A stretch of 34,424 nt of DNA from positions 1 to 34,424 of the forward strand of contig CAMBXP010000020.1 in assembly GCA_945871895.1 (NCBI GenBank), read 5' to 3'. The notes under the pieces are model-generated. The model was not told the DNA's origin, ran no database searches, and saw nothing but the letters and a program-made list of their open reading frames with translations. A program made the translations under genes and the position numbers. This DNA comes from Chryseobacterium gleum (GTDB lineage: Bacteria; Bacteroidota; Bacteroidia; Flavobacteriales_C; GCA-002722245). Shown here piece by piece: positions 17,478 through 25,125 of this stretch (within the stretch, counting starts at the first letter, position 1; the number at the start of each line of letters is the position of its first letter).

Positions 17478-18200
17478 ATGTCACACTCCGTCGATATTCT
17501 CGCTTTTGCAGCTCATCCCGATGATATTGAATTATCGTGCGGAGGAACAATTGTTAAGCAAGCAACGCAAGGCGACAAGGTTGCTATTGTTGATTTAACT
17601 GCCGGAGAACTAGGCACTCGTGGCTCTGCAGCGATTAGAGCAGCCGAAGCCAAAAAATCGGCAAAGATTTTAGGTGTTGTCGAAAGAGAGAATTTAGGTT
17701 TGCCCGATGGCTTCTTCGATTTATCAGAAAAAAATAAATTGGCCGTGGTGAAAATGATTCGCAAATACAAACCAACTATTGTACTGGCAAATTCAGTAAG
17801 CGACCGGCACCCCGATCATGCGCGCGCTGCGCAATTGGTAAGCGAGGCTTGCTTCTTAGCCGGATTGGCAAAAATAGAAACATCTTTAGGGGGTAAAAAA
17901 CAAGAGGCTCACCGTCCCGATGTTGTATATCACTACATTCAAGATCATTACATCAAACCCGACGTAATTGTTGACATCACAGGTTATTTCGATATAAAGA
18001 TGGATGCCGTAAAAGCATTTAAATCGCAATTTCACGACCCCAATTCTAAAGAACCAGCAACACCCATTTCAAGCGAAGAATTCATGACATTTTTAGAAGC
18101 CCGCTGTAGAGAGTTCGGACGATTAATTAAAACCGAATACGCAGAAGGATTTACCGTGGAAAGACCCGCTGGAGTTGAAAACTTAAACGATTTGATTTAG
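17478..18200 (+). CDS. bshB1: Bacillithiol biosynthesis deacetylase BshB1
   Basis: PIG-L/LmbE family zinc deacetylase of 240 residues. In bacillithiol synthesis BshB1 removes the acetyl group from GlcNAc-malate. Zinc-site motifs are FAAHPDDIELSCGG (His13, Asp16) and DRHPDHARAA (His111, His114). The segments TAGELGTRGS and LGLPDGFF are typical of the BshB1 branch. It overlaps the next gene, ccmB, by one base (TAGTG), which suggests one transcript and coupled translation. bshA and bshC are not in the window. Confidence 0.92.
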   Translation: MSHSVDILAFAAHPDDIELSCGGTIVKQATQGDKVAIVDLTAGELGTRGSAAIRAAEAKKSAKILGVVERENLGLPDGFFDLSEKNKLAVVKMIRKYKPTIVLANSVSDRHPDHARAAQLVSEACFLAGLAKIETSLGGKKQEAHRPDVVYHYIQDHYIKPDVIVDITGYFDIKMDAVKAFKSQFHDPNSKEPATPISSEEFMTFLEARCREFGRLIKTEYAEGFTVERPAGVENLNDLI

Positions 18201-19114
18201 TGAATTTCAACGAAGTAAAATATCTTTTCCAAAAAGAATTTCAGCTAGAGCTTAGAAAAAAAGCGGGCATCAACAGCATTTTGCTATTCGCAGTGGCTAC
18301 TACTTTTATTTCTTATTTGGCGCTTGATAACATTGAACATGCTCCTACGTGGAATGCACTTTTTTGGATTATCATTCTCTTCGCTTTTATCAACGCCGCC
18401 AACAATACTTTTCGCAACGATACCGAAAACACACAAGGCTATTTAAATCAACTGGCCCACCCCAATTCCATTTTAGCAGCCAAGACTTTATACAACGCTT
18501 TTTTAATGACGATTACCGGTTTGGTAAATTACTTTTGCTATTCTCTTTTCATTGGCAATTTAATTGAAAATCAATGGTTGTTTTTATTGCTCATCATCAT
18601 CGCCGCATTAGGTTTCGCAGCAGTGCTTTCTCTTACCAACGCCATCTCTTCAAAAGCCTCATTCAACAACACTTTAATGCCTATTTTGAGTTTACCTGTT
18701 TTAATTCCTTTCTTCATTATTTTGGTAGCTCAAACCAATCATTTAATTGGCAATAAAGAATACCACGATTTTTCGTTTGCGCAAGCTCGCGAAGGAAGTG
18801 AAGTGGAAGTGTTGTGCAGTTCTATTTCTTTCTCGAAAAACATCGAAAACATGAACTGCAGCGAGTACATCGCAGTTGATACGAAAGGCAAAAATTCAAT
18901 CGTAATATTTTGTGGTTCCTTAAGCACCGAAAACAACAAAACATTAATCCTAAAAGGAAAAACAGAAAAAAGGGTGTTTTATGCCTCCAATATTTGGAAC
19001 AAAGCTACCGTAAGTTCTTCCTCTAACATCAAGTATTACGGGGCGCTTACGCTACTTACTACCATCGTTTTAGTGATAGGTCAGTTTTTATTTCCAAAGA
19101 TTGCTAAGTTTTAA
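18200..19114 (+). CDS. ccmB: Heme exporter subunit CcmB with an extra periplasmic segment
   Basis: Membrane subunit of the CcmAB transporter of System I cytochrome c maturation. The start is GTG, overlapping the bshB1 stop. Five helices (about 24-42, 52-70, 96-118, 125-145, 158-178) and the motif FRNDTENTQGYLNQL match CcmB. Family members are about 220 residues; this one has 304. The excess is residues about 185-275, between helix 5 and the last helix (280-298), a loop that faces the periplasm. That insert reads as small beta strands (EGSEVEVLCSSI, EYIAVDTKGKNSIVIF, TLILKGKTEKRVFYASNI). Its order resembles the OB fold of CcmE. Its last 78 bases have an 83% identical copy at 20551-20628. The 3' end overlaps the convergent ATPase gene by 11 bases. 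Confidence 0.88.
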   Translation: MNFNEVKYLFQKEFQLELRKKAGINSILLFAVATTFISYLALDNIEHAPTWNALFWIIILFAFINAANNTFRNDTENTQGYLNQLAHPNSILAAKTLYNAFLMTITGLVNYFCYSLFIGNLIENQWLFLLLIIIAALGFAAVLSLTNAISSKASFNNTLMPILSLPVLIPFFIILVAQTNHLIGNKEYHDFSFAQAREGSEVEVLCSSISFSKNIENMNCSEYIAVDTKGKNSIVIFCGSLSTENNKTLILKGKTEKRVFYASNIWNKATVSSSSNIKYYGALTLLTTIVLVIGQFLFPKIAKF

Positions 19115-20417
19115 TATTCATCACAGCATACAAAGGGAAAACCTTAATATTGTCAAGCGCAGAAAAATTTTCCAAAGACAATCGAATTCCGAAATCAGAT
19201 TTTTTTTCCTTCAAAAAGAGATGCATACTTTGCATGGTGCCTTTAGTACCCGACTTCACCTCTAAGGGAATTATTTTGTCGTGGAGTTGAATAACATAAT
19301 CTACTTCAGCCTGACTACTTTTGGCTTCTCTTTGCCAGTAATACAACGCCGCCTTTTCATAACAAGAAGTGTTTTTCAGTAATTCCAATCCCACATACAG
19401 TTCGGCGATATTACCTTTGTTAATTACATTGAAATCATCTTGAATTAGTAAATTGGCCGTATTGAGTCCGAGTATTCTTTGAAAAATACCAGTATCAAAA
19501 ACCAACATCTTTTGTTTTTTTATATTTACTTCTGCCCCCAACGGAATGCCATTACTTGCCGAATGAACAACAGGATAAATTAATCCCGCCATTTGTAACA
19601 ACTGCAACACCTCTTTAATTTGAACATTGCTTAATGTTGAGTTGGGGTAAGTATAAGTAAACTTGTTGCCTATTTGCTGTACCACAGAATTAAAAACCTC
19701 TCTAATTCTGGAAGAGTCTACCCTTGTTTTATATTTAACAAAATCATCTTGAATAGATACTATCAAATCATCAAGCACGTGCTGCACCTCCAGCAAATCC
19801 CCTTTTGTAACATAGGTATGCACTGCTTCAGGCATACCTCCCACAATCAAAAACTTTTTTAAGTAACTCTTTAATTTCTGATGAAAAAGTGCAGGGAACT
19901 CAGATTTCTCATTGGCTTGTAGCAAGGCGTTGAGCAAGGTATTTTCGTTGTGTGCCAATAAAAACTCATCAAATGAAAAGGGATACATAAACATTGAACG
20001 AACTCTACCCACTCCAAATGAAGGAATTTCCGACAAGGCAAACTCTAGTAAAGAGCCTGCAGCCACAACATGTAAACTGGGCATCTTCTCGTAAAAATAG
20101 CGTAAAGAAGAGATCGCAGCTTCACAAGATTGTATTTCATCTAAAAACAATAAGCTTTCTCCTTCTTTTATAGGCGTATTGGTGAGTACAGATAATTGTT
20201 CTACTATTTCTTTAAGCGCTAGCCCTTGTTCAAAAACTGTTTTGTAAGCAGGGTTCTCATCGAAATTAATCTCAATAAAATAGTTGAATTTTTTACCTAA
20301 ATTCCTTACAGAAGAAGATTTGCCTACTTGCCTTGCCCCTCTTAGCATCAATGGTTTTCTAGACGACAAAAGTCTCCATTTCTCCAGCTCAACATCTATA
20401 TTTCTTTGTATATACAT
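19104..20417 (-). CDS. AAA+ ATPase, DUF4143 family
   Basis: ATPase of 437 residues of the AAA_14/DUF4143 type, a family common in accessory DNA with no settled function. Walker A is GARQVGKS (27-34) and Walker B is LLFLDEIQ. Downstream come AAGSLLEFAL, MYPFSFDEFL and VGGMPEAV, then a winged-helix-like part. Near the end, AEVDYVIQ ... IIPLEVKSG is a PD-(D/E)XK-like nuclease signature usual for the family. The ATG at 20417 starts the conserved MYIQRNID; a 47-codon upstream extension runs through poly-A DNA and is rejected. Its last codons (ATT AAA ACT TAG) reuse the complement of the ccmB end. It sits exactly between two copies of the ccmB 3' end, which marks it as inserted DNA. Confidence 0.88.
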   Translation of the reverse strand: MYIQRNIDVELEKWRLLSSRKPLMLRGARQVGKSSSVRNLGKKFNYFIEINFDENPAYKTVFEQGLALKEIVEQLSVLTNTPIKEGESLLFLDEIQSCEAAISSLRYFYEKMPSLHVVAAGSLLEFALSEIPSFGVGRVRSMFMYPFSFDEFLLAHNENTLLNALLQANEKSEFPALFHQKLKSYLKKFLIVGGMPEAVHTYVTKGDLLEVQHVLDDLIVSIQDDFVKYKTRVDSSRIREVFNSVVQQIGNKFTYTYPNSTLSNVQIKEVLQLLQMAGLIYPVVHSASNGIPLGAEVNIKKQKMLVFDTGIFQRILGLNTANLLIQDDFNVINKGNIAELYVGLELLKNTSCYEKAALYYWQREAKSSQAEVDYVIQLHDKIIPLEVKSGTKGTMQSMHLFLKEKKSDFGIRLSLENFSALDNIKVFPLYAVMNIKT

Positions 20418-20538
20418 TATAAAAAAAAAATAAAAAAGAAGACCAATAATAGGTATAAAACAATAAAAAAACAAATCAATATTGAGCATAAAACGATAAA
20501 AAAGAAAACCAAAAAACACGCGAAACATCCCTTTTATA

Positions 20539-20628
20539 AACACAAAAAACTGCGGCACGCTTGCGCTACTCGCTGCTATCGTTTTGGTGGTTGGCCAGTT
20601 TTTATTTCCAAAGATTGCGAAGTTTTAA
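20539..20628 (+). pseudogene. ccmB: Orphan second copy of the ccmB 3' end
   Basis: The 78 bases at 20551-20628 align without gaps to 19037-19114, the end of intact ccmB, with 65 identical bases by my count. Translated, 19 of 25 residues match, ending GQFLFPKIAKF and the same TAA. Most differences are in third positions or are conservative, as between alleles of a gene rather than random decay. Weaker similarity continues about 12 bases upstream (AAC at 20539). A hairpin with a T-run follows at 20665-20724, so this may be the original gene end with its terminator. No start codon or helices 1-5 are attached. Confidence 0.85.
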
Positions 20629-20664
20629 AACAGGGAAGAATAATCGAATTTCTTCGAGAGTAAA

Positions 20665-20724
20665 AATTTATCTCAAGCCAAATCTCAATTTTATTATATG
20701 CATTTGGCTCAGGATAAATTTTTT
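20665..20724 (+). terminator. Hairpin with T-run after the ccmB relic
   Basis: AATTTATCTCAAGCCAAAT (20665-20683) pairs with ATTTGGCTCAGGATAAATT (20702-20720), 16 of 19 positions, loop of 18, followed by TTTTTT (20719-20724). Placed 36 bases after the relic stop codon, it may be the old terminator of ccmB. Confidence 0.5.
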
Positions 20725-20763
20725 GAGAAAATTCATAGGTAAAGAAAAAGAATTGGTATTACT

Positions 20764-21147
20764 TCAAATGGCTTTATCTTTAGATAAGTATGAGTAATTG
20801 CGACGCTTTCTTAAAAAACAAAAAACAAAAATTGACATGATTATTTGATCCCATAAAGCGGAATCTAAATACTTTAGAAAATGAAAGTTTGGGGACAAGA
20901 CAAAAATTAACGCAGTAAGTATATAACTAATAATACCATATGCAAGACCTAAAAACAAAAACCTCATTTTTTTTCTTTCAATTCCGCACAAGATAGCTCC
21001 TTCCAATGCGGTGCATATAATCCTAAAAAAAAGTCCCCCATCTTTACCAAAATGTACTGCAGGCAAATTGGCCGCGATGAATTGAATAATAAATCCAGTT
21101 AAAGTTAATATTGCAGCAAGTAATATATTTGTTTTTCTATAATTCAT
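20764..21147 (-). CDS. Small membrane protein, candidate immunity protein
   Basis: 127 residues with four hydrophobic segments (about 7-27, 41-57, 61-85, 100-114) and a basic tail (FLRKRRNYSYLSKDK). It matches no family I recognise. It begins 4 bases after the stop of the decayed RHS toxin fragment on the same strand, which is the usual position of an immunity gene. If the toxin acts on membranes or phospholipids, a membrane-embedded immunity protein would make sense. The frame is intact although the toxin is broken. The immunity role is inferred from position only. Confidence 0.55.
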   Translation of the reverse strand: MNYRKTNILLAAILTLTGFIIQFIAANLPAVHFGKDGGLFFRIICTALEGAILCGIERKKMRFLFLGLAYGIISYILTALIFVLSPNFHFLKYLDSALWDQIIMSIFVFCFLRKRRNYSYLSKDKAI

Positions 21148-21151
21148 TTTA

Positions 21152-22250
21152 CTATTCTTTTTTCTCCACCTCTGTTTTAACTGCGTTTAAAAATTCGACA
21201 GACGCTTTTGTTGCTATAGCTTCTGCTGCCTTTGAGGCATAAGTTACTTCATCACCTCTAGTTTCCCCCATAAGATTAGTATAAGTAGAACCAGCACCAA
21301 CATCATGATTCATTTCTGTATGAGTCCCTTCTCCTTCCCCTGGATACTTCCCTGTCTTCAAAGAAGTCTTTAGTATGGCCGCAAACTCACTATATTTGGG
21401 ATCAGTTGTAGCTTCTTTGAGAGTAGGTATCGAATTTAAATCTGTCACCTCTCCATATTTTGCAATATATAGCTACACATAATTTGAATGTGAATATAGA
21501 TCTTGTATGGCATGCAATGATTGGCCAATACCATTTCCTAACGCCTCTTCATTAAATTTACCCGCCTTAAATGAAACAACACTAAGCGACATAGCCATTA
21601 TTATGTCATCAGAATTAGAAATTATTTGCTCATAATTCATATTATCAAAATGTGCCCAATCACTCTCTTGATTGTGTAAATCTGGCCAAGTAACTCCTCC
21701 ACTGACCACAGTTCCCTGCCCCACAATACCGTACATGAAATGGCCATTTTTAACATCGTTTTGAGCTTTTTCATCATACATTGAATTCTTTTCTCCATAA
21801 CTTCCGAAATTAATTCTGAATCCCCACTCTCCTGTAGTTTTCAAAGCATTTTTAGCTATTCTTTGATGTACGTCCAATAAAAAATCACCTGAAGGATCAA
21901 TAAATCTCACAGGATCATTGTTAACGTATGAATATGGTGTCAAGAAAGGCGTTTCTCTAAATCTCATATCAATTGAAAGCCATTTAGCAATTTTCGCATT
22001 CAAAATTCGGCTTCCAAAATCATAATAATCATTACCTAGATTATTATCCTTCTCCATTCCATTAAATCCGTATTTCACCTCAACTCCATTACTATAACTT
22101 CTTGTTTCCATTCCAAATGGAAAATAATCTGTCGCACTAATTATTGTTGAACTATTATTCACTTTCTTATCACTAATCATTACCCTTACATTTCCCAAAT
22201 GGTCTTTTAGTTCACCTTTAAATTTCAATGATTCACGCGAGAGGGATATA
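21152..22250 (-). pseudogene. RHS core fragment with Het-C/phospholipase C-like toxin end, broken by an amber codon
   Basis: The frame opens without an ATG near 22250 in the last RHS repeats (KDHLGNVRVMISDKK). It passes the core signature (DYFPFGMETRSYSNG, YGFNGMEKDN, DYGSRI-like DFGSRI, KWLSID, PYSYVNNDPVRFIDPSGD) and enters a C-terminal domain of about 225 residues. That domain contains LGNGIGQSLHAIQDLYSHSN, matching the H..QD.Y.HSN motif of Het-C/zinc phospholipase C-like proteins. Right after HSNYV an in-frame TAG (21473-21475) stands where the motif usually has Glu, one base from GAG. The same frame continues open (LYIAKYGEVTDLNSIPTL ... EVEKKE) to 21152. The thousands of bases of a full RHS protein are missing upstream, so this is a remnant of a polymorphic toxin. 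Confidence 0.8.
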
Positions 22251-22328
22251 TCTTATAACGACTGGTATCATGGATGCTTAGGTATTTCACTTCCTTCAAA
22301 GAACGAGGGTTGTAATTTAAACCTTTTG

Positions 22329-22359
22329 TTTGATTTTGCGTCTATATGTTGTATATTTA
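22329..22359 (+). promoter_or_regulatory. Promoter of the island toxin-antitoxin pair
   Basis: TTTG (22329-22332), exactly 19 bases, TATATTTA (22352-22359), 7 of 8 to the -7 consensus. Transcription would start near 22366, giving a leader of only a few bases before ATG at 22371. Confidence 0.65.
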
Positions 22360-22370
22360 TTGTAAATTTC

Positions 22371-22616
22371 ATGCCTATGAGTGCGAGAGCCGATATAAAT
22401 TGGATTAAATCAGAATTAGATAAGGTTAATGATACCAACCTTATCGATGCTTTAAAGCAACTTCTTACTTATGCAAATAAGAGTAAAGAACCTGATTTCT
22501 ATGACAAGCTATCTAAAGGACAAGTTGCAGCTATTGAAAGAGGATTAGCTCAAATAGAAAAAGGTGAAACTGTTCCGCATAGCGAAGCTAAAAAACTATA
22601 TAGACAATGGCTTTAA
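22371..22616 (+). CDS. Antitoxin of a ParE/RelE-type module
   Basis: Small, charged, mostly helical protein of 81 residues. The C-terminal part (KLSKGQVAAIERGLAQIEKG, then ETVPHSEAKKLYRQWL) resembles addiction-module antitoxins of the CHP02574/ParD-like type, whose tail wraps the toxin. The ATG at 22371 lies just after the promoter; ATG at 22377 is an alternative. It overlaps the toxin gene by 10 bases, typical of such modules. By analogy it should neutralise the toxin and repress its own promoter. Confidence 0.75.
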   Translation: MPMSARADINWIKSELDKVNDTNLIDALKQLLTYANKSKEPDFYDKLSKGQVAAIERGLAQIEKGETVPHSEAKKLYRQWL

Positions 22617-22915
22617 ACATTGAGTGGTCAGAAGAAGCCATTGATAATCTCCGCAATATCATTGAATATCTACAAGAGAATTGGACTATAAAAGAATTAC
22701 GGACTTTTTCTAAGAAACTTGATGAGCAAGTTGAATTAATTAGAAGAAAACCTGCCACTTACAAAGCATCTAAAAGACTGCAAGGAACAAGAGAATGTGT
22801 TGTAACTAAACACAATACTTTATTCTATGTTTACGATGAATCAACGGTTTTCATTGCTGTTCTTTGGGACAACAGACAAAATCCCAATAAACTAAAAGAA
22901 AAGAAATCTAAATAG
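22607..22915 (+). CDS. RelE/ParE-family toxin
   Basis: Toxin of 102 residues. The pattern is that of the RelE/ParE superfamily: IEWSEEAIDNLRNIIEYLQE, ELIRRKPATYKAS, RECVVTKHNTLFYVYDES, VFIAVLWDNRQNP. ParE toxins act on gyrase and RelE toxins cleave mRNA; the Y-LWDNRQNP end is closer to the ParE-like group, but the target cannot be decided. It pairs with the overlapping antitoxin gene. Its 3' end meets, and overlaps by a few bases, a recombinase relic on the other strand. The module appears intact and may have kept the island stable. Confidence 0.82.
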   Translation: MALNIEWSEEAIDNLRNIIEYLQENWTIKELRTFSKKLDEQVELIRRKPATYKASKRLQGTRECVVTKHNTLFYVYDESTVFIAVLWDNRQNPNKLKEKKSK

Positions 22916-23032
22916 GAAACCCTTCTTCAATAGCTCCTCTCAATCCTTCCACATCTGCCATTCTATAAGATTCTAAGCTGCTCAGATATTTAAATCCAGT
23001 AAAGTATTGAACCTCAACAATGTTATGTAATC
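22909..23032 (-). pseudogene. C-terminal relic of a tyrosine recombinase
   Basis: A 41-codon stretch on the minus strand ends at TAG (22909-22911). It reads VEVQYFTGFKYLSSLESY, followed by RMADVEGLRGAIEEGFPI. This fits the C-terminus of Bacteroidota tyrosine recombinases, of the form VQYxxGHxxxSSTExY....LxxxIxxxHPL. The Tyr of ESY falls at the catalytic position, but the preceding conserved GH is GF. Nothing of the rest of the gene remains, and homology appears to stop where the ccmC relic begins at 23033. It would be the only recombinase trace in the island. The call is from pattern memory, without a search. Confidence 0.5.
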
Positions 23033-23061
23033 TATACCGTTATTGCTGGTTTCAGCATTAA
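23033..23061 (+). pseudogene. ccmC: 29-base relic of ccmC
   Basis: Matches 25196-25224 inside ccmC with 27 of 29 bases identical, and encodes the same YTVIAGFSI (residues 16-24 of CcmC). Both differences are third-position silent changes (GTT for GTA, TTC for TTT). That suggests it came from a related ccmC allele rather than from a recent copy of this one. The similarity stops on both sides. It has the same orientation as ccmC. Confidence 0.7.
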
Positions 23062-23193
23062 TTTAATAAGACAGACGGTTTTTTTTTAATAAGAACAGAC
23101 AGTAATTACGATATTATTATCCATAAAACACCGTTTCTTCCTTAGCCGTGGGAGTGTAAAATAAAATGGTCGAATTTTAAGCATTTGACCGAC
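23062..23193. other. Gap between the ccmC relic and a candidate immunity gene
   Basis: Holds two near-copies of AATAAGACAGAC / AATAAGAACAGAC around a run of nine T bases. No intact gene is seen. The A/T-rich content fits decayed DNA. Confidence 0.3.
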
Positions 23194-23616
23194 CTAATAT
23201 GTTTTTGTTTCAATTAACTTTCCTTTAACCCAATATTCTATTCTCAACAAAATTGAATTTTCACCAAAAAAAAACCAATAACCATTTCTCGAAAAGCGAT
23301 TGAATAACAAATATTTCGTAACACAACTTCCATCCTCCTTTAACACTGAAATTTTACGCAAATAAGTTTTTCCCATAAAATATTCACCAACAATTTGAGG
23401 TTTACCACTTTTAAAAGACTTAATAAAATTTATTTTCTTTTTCGATTTGTTATAAATTATGTTTACCCTGTTACTTTCAGTAGTATCGGAGTAATATCCT
23501 TTTTCTGCTAATAATCTTAAATTTACTGAGTGAAATACGGTGTCATTAATTTCAATTTTTTGTGCATTTACGATTGTACAAATCAAAAAAAGAGAGACTG
23601 TAATACATTTTTTCAT
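23194..23616 (-). CDS. Secreted protein of unknown function, candidate immunity protein
   Basis: 140 residues with a clear signal peptide (MKKCITVSLFLICTIVNAQ), then a small all-beta-looking domain. Its repeated pattern (NFIKSFKSGKPQIVGEYFMG, NGYWFFFGENSILLRIEYWV, KGKLIETK) recalls MORN-like toxin-antitoxin repeats. It starts 5 bases after the stop of the second RHS toxin fragment on the same strand. That position, and export to the periplasm, fit a partner that protects against a toxin. I recognise no family with certainty. The immunity role is inferred from position. Confidence 0.55.
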   Translation of the reverse strand: MKKCITVSLFLICTIVNAQKIEINDTVFHSVNLRLLAEKGYYSDTTESNRVNIIYNKSKKKINFIKSFKSGKPQIVGEYFMGKTYLRKISVLKEDGSCVTKYLLFNRFSRNGYWFFFGENSILLRIEYWVKGKLIETKTY

Positions 23617-23621
23617 GAAAT

Positions 23622-25000
23622 CTATTTTTTCTTTTTCTCACCAGTAAATAAAATACCAACAATTGGTTTATTTATATCCAATTTTACTCCAGCTGTGTTA
23701 TTAACTGCATCCTTATTCATAACCAACGTTACATTTTTTATTCCGTATTGGGTCTGTAGTTTTTCAATAATTTTATTTTCTTGAGCATATTCATACGCCT
23801 CTTTAGAATTTGTGTAAATTAAAATATTTTCCAAGTTTGTGATATCGCCTCCATTTTTTTTGAAATTATTTTCTGCGGCAGATGTTCCAAACAAATTGGA
23901 TACAGCTTGGTACCCACTCTCGCCTTTAGGTGTCCCATTAAACACTCCATTATTAATATAGTTTATATCTGCTTGCTTTCTAATTGCATTTGAATGTGTG
24001 ACTCCATCATCTGTTAATAATCCACCTACAGCTGGTGTACCATTTTTCACATTATCTATTGCTAATTGCTGTTTAGCTGTTAAAGTTGGCGTGGTTTCAA
24101 TAGTTGTATACTTATTCCCCTTAGCATCAATTTTATGATTAACAATCCTTACATTATCTGTACTGTTATGAGTTGAATATTTTAAATTAATCTTAACGTC
24201 ATTTTCAGTGTATACTGTAATTGTTGTTTTTTGCAATACTCCATTCTTATTCTAATAATTATTAACCACATACTCTTCTAGTCCGTCTAAATCAATTGCC
24301 CATATTGGTTGATTCCCCGCAAATTGATTGGTGTATAATGGGGGAATTTTGACGTCAACGGGTCAACGGAAATGAAACGGCCAATCAACGGATTATAATC
24401 TCTAAAACCATAATCTTGTAAGCCGCATTCTACAATATTTTCCTTCCCATTGAAACCATATCTAGCACCCACACCGCTAGTATAACTTCTAGCTAACATT
24501 CCAAATGGCAAATAATCACTAGCATTTAAAACAACTAATCTGTCATTCATTCTTCTATCACTAAAGAGTACTCTTAAATTTCCCAAATGGTCTGTAATTT
24601 CATATTCCTTTTGCCCAACTGTATGATTTGACACCAAAGGAATTGTTCCTAAGGAAAACTCTTCATAAACTAAATTTTCCACCTTAAAATCTCTCGAAAT
24701 ATTATCACTGTCTTCTCTAATAAATTTTAGAGTTACAACAGTTGAACTTGGTGTAAAAACATAAAAGTGAAATCCATCCATAAGATTTGATTCATCAACT
24801 AACACAGAAGTTCCTTCAAGAATCTGAATTCTAACATTATTCGTAGTTTGGTGAAATAACTCAAATTTTAATTGATACTGTTTGCCTGCTTCAACAATTA
24901 TATCATTGAAACTATTTCCTCCTGCTTGGTAGTTGTAAAAGTAATAGCGAATGTTATTTGTTGAATAAAAATTAGCAAAATCAATAAATTCATTTTGAAA
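23622..25000 (-). pseudogene. Second RHS core fragment with unknown toxin end, frameshifted
   Basis: The frame opens near 25000 without a start codon. A region of jelly-roll character (VEAGKQYQLKFELFHQ) leads into the RHS core (TDHLGNLRVLFSDRR, DYLPFGMLARSYTSG, YGFNGKENIV, GRFISVDPLTSKFPHYTP). Around 24325-24331 one base seems lost: the present frame ends INQYGQLI-stop (24287), while the other reads NQFAGNQPIWAIDLDGLEEY. That frame then meets TAG at 24252-24254 where Tyr is expected, and runs open again to 23622. The final domain of about 200 residues (TTITVYTENDVKINLKYS ... NKDAVNNTAGVKLDINKP) matches no toxin family I know. Two independent lesions plus a missing N-terminus make it a dead polymorphic toxin. 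It is homologous to the fragment at 21152-22250. Confidence 0.78.
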
Positions 25001-25125
25001 TTATTCTTCATCTTTTATTGTCTGAATTAATAAACCTCTAAAATAAAGAGAAGTAGTTAAATCAACAAAAACTTGTTTTAACAATTCCCCTCCCCAACCA
25101 CCCTTCAACTCCGAACTTTTTTCCC

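Larger units (their letters stand above)
19115..25125. other. Accessory island splitting ccmB from ccmC
   Basis: About 6 kb between the end of intact ccmB and the ccmC promoter region. It contains an ATPase gene, a second ccmB 3' end, two decayed RHS fragments with candidate immunity genes, a toxin-antitoxin pair, a tyrosine recombinase relic and a ccmC relic. Most genes here are on the minus strand, opposite to ccm. In System I clusters ccmB and ccmC are usually adjacent, so the interruption is inferred to be secondary. The exact edges are uncertain. Confidence 0.75.

Noticed and set aside
20418..20558. 47-residue N-terminal extension of the ATPase
   Set aside because: It is a translation of poly-A DNA and of the ccmB relic; the family begins at MYIQRNID.
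20406..20797. Two short plus-strand frames as genes
   Set aside because: They run through A-rich DNA and the ccmB relic in the wrong frame, and show no protein-like pattern.
22240..22318. A coding-like patch on the minus strand (SLKEVKYLSIHDTSRY) as another recombinase relic
   Set aside because: Too short, partly overlapping the toxin-antitoxin promoter, and the match is only a loose resemblance.
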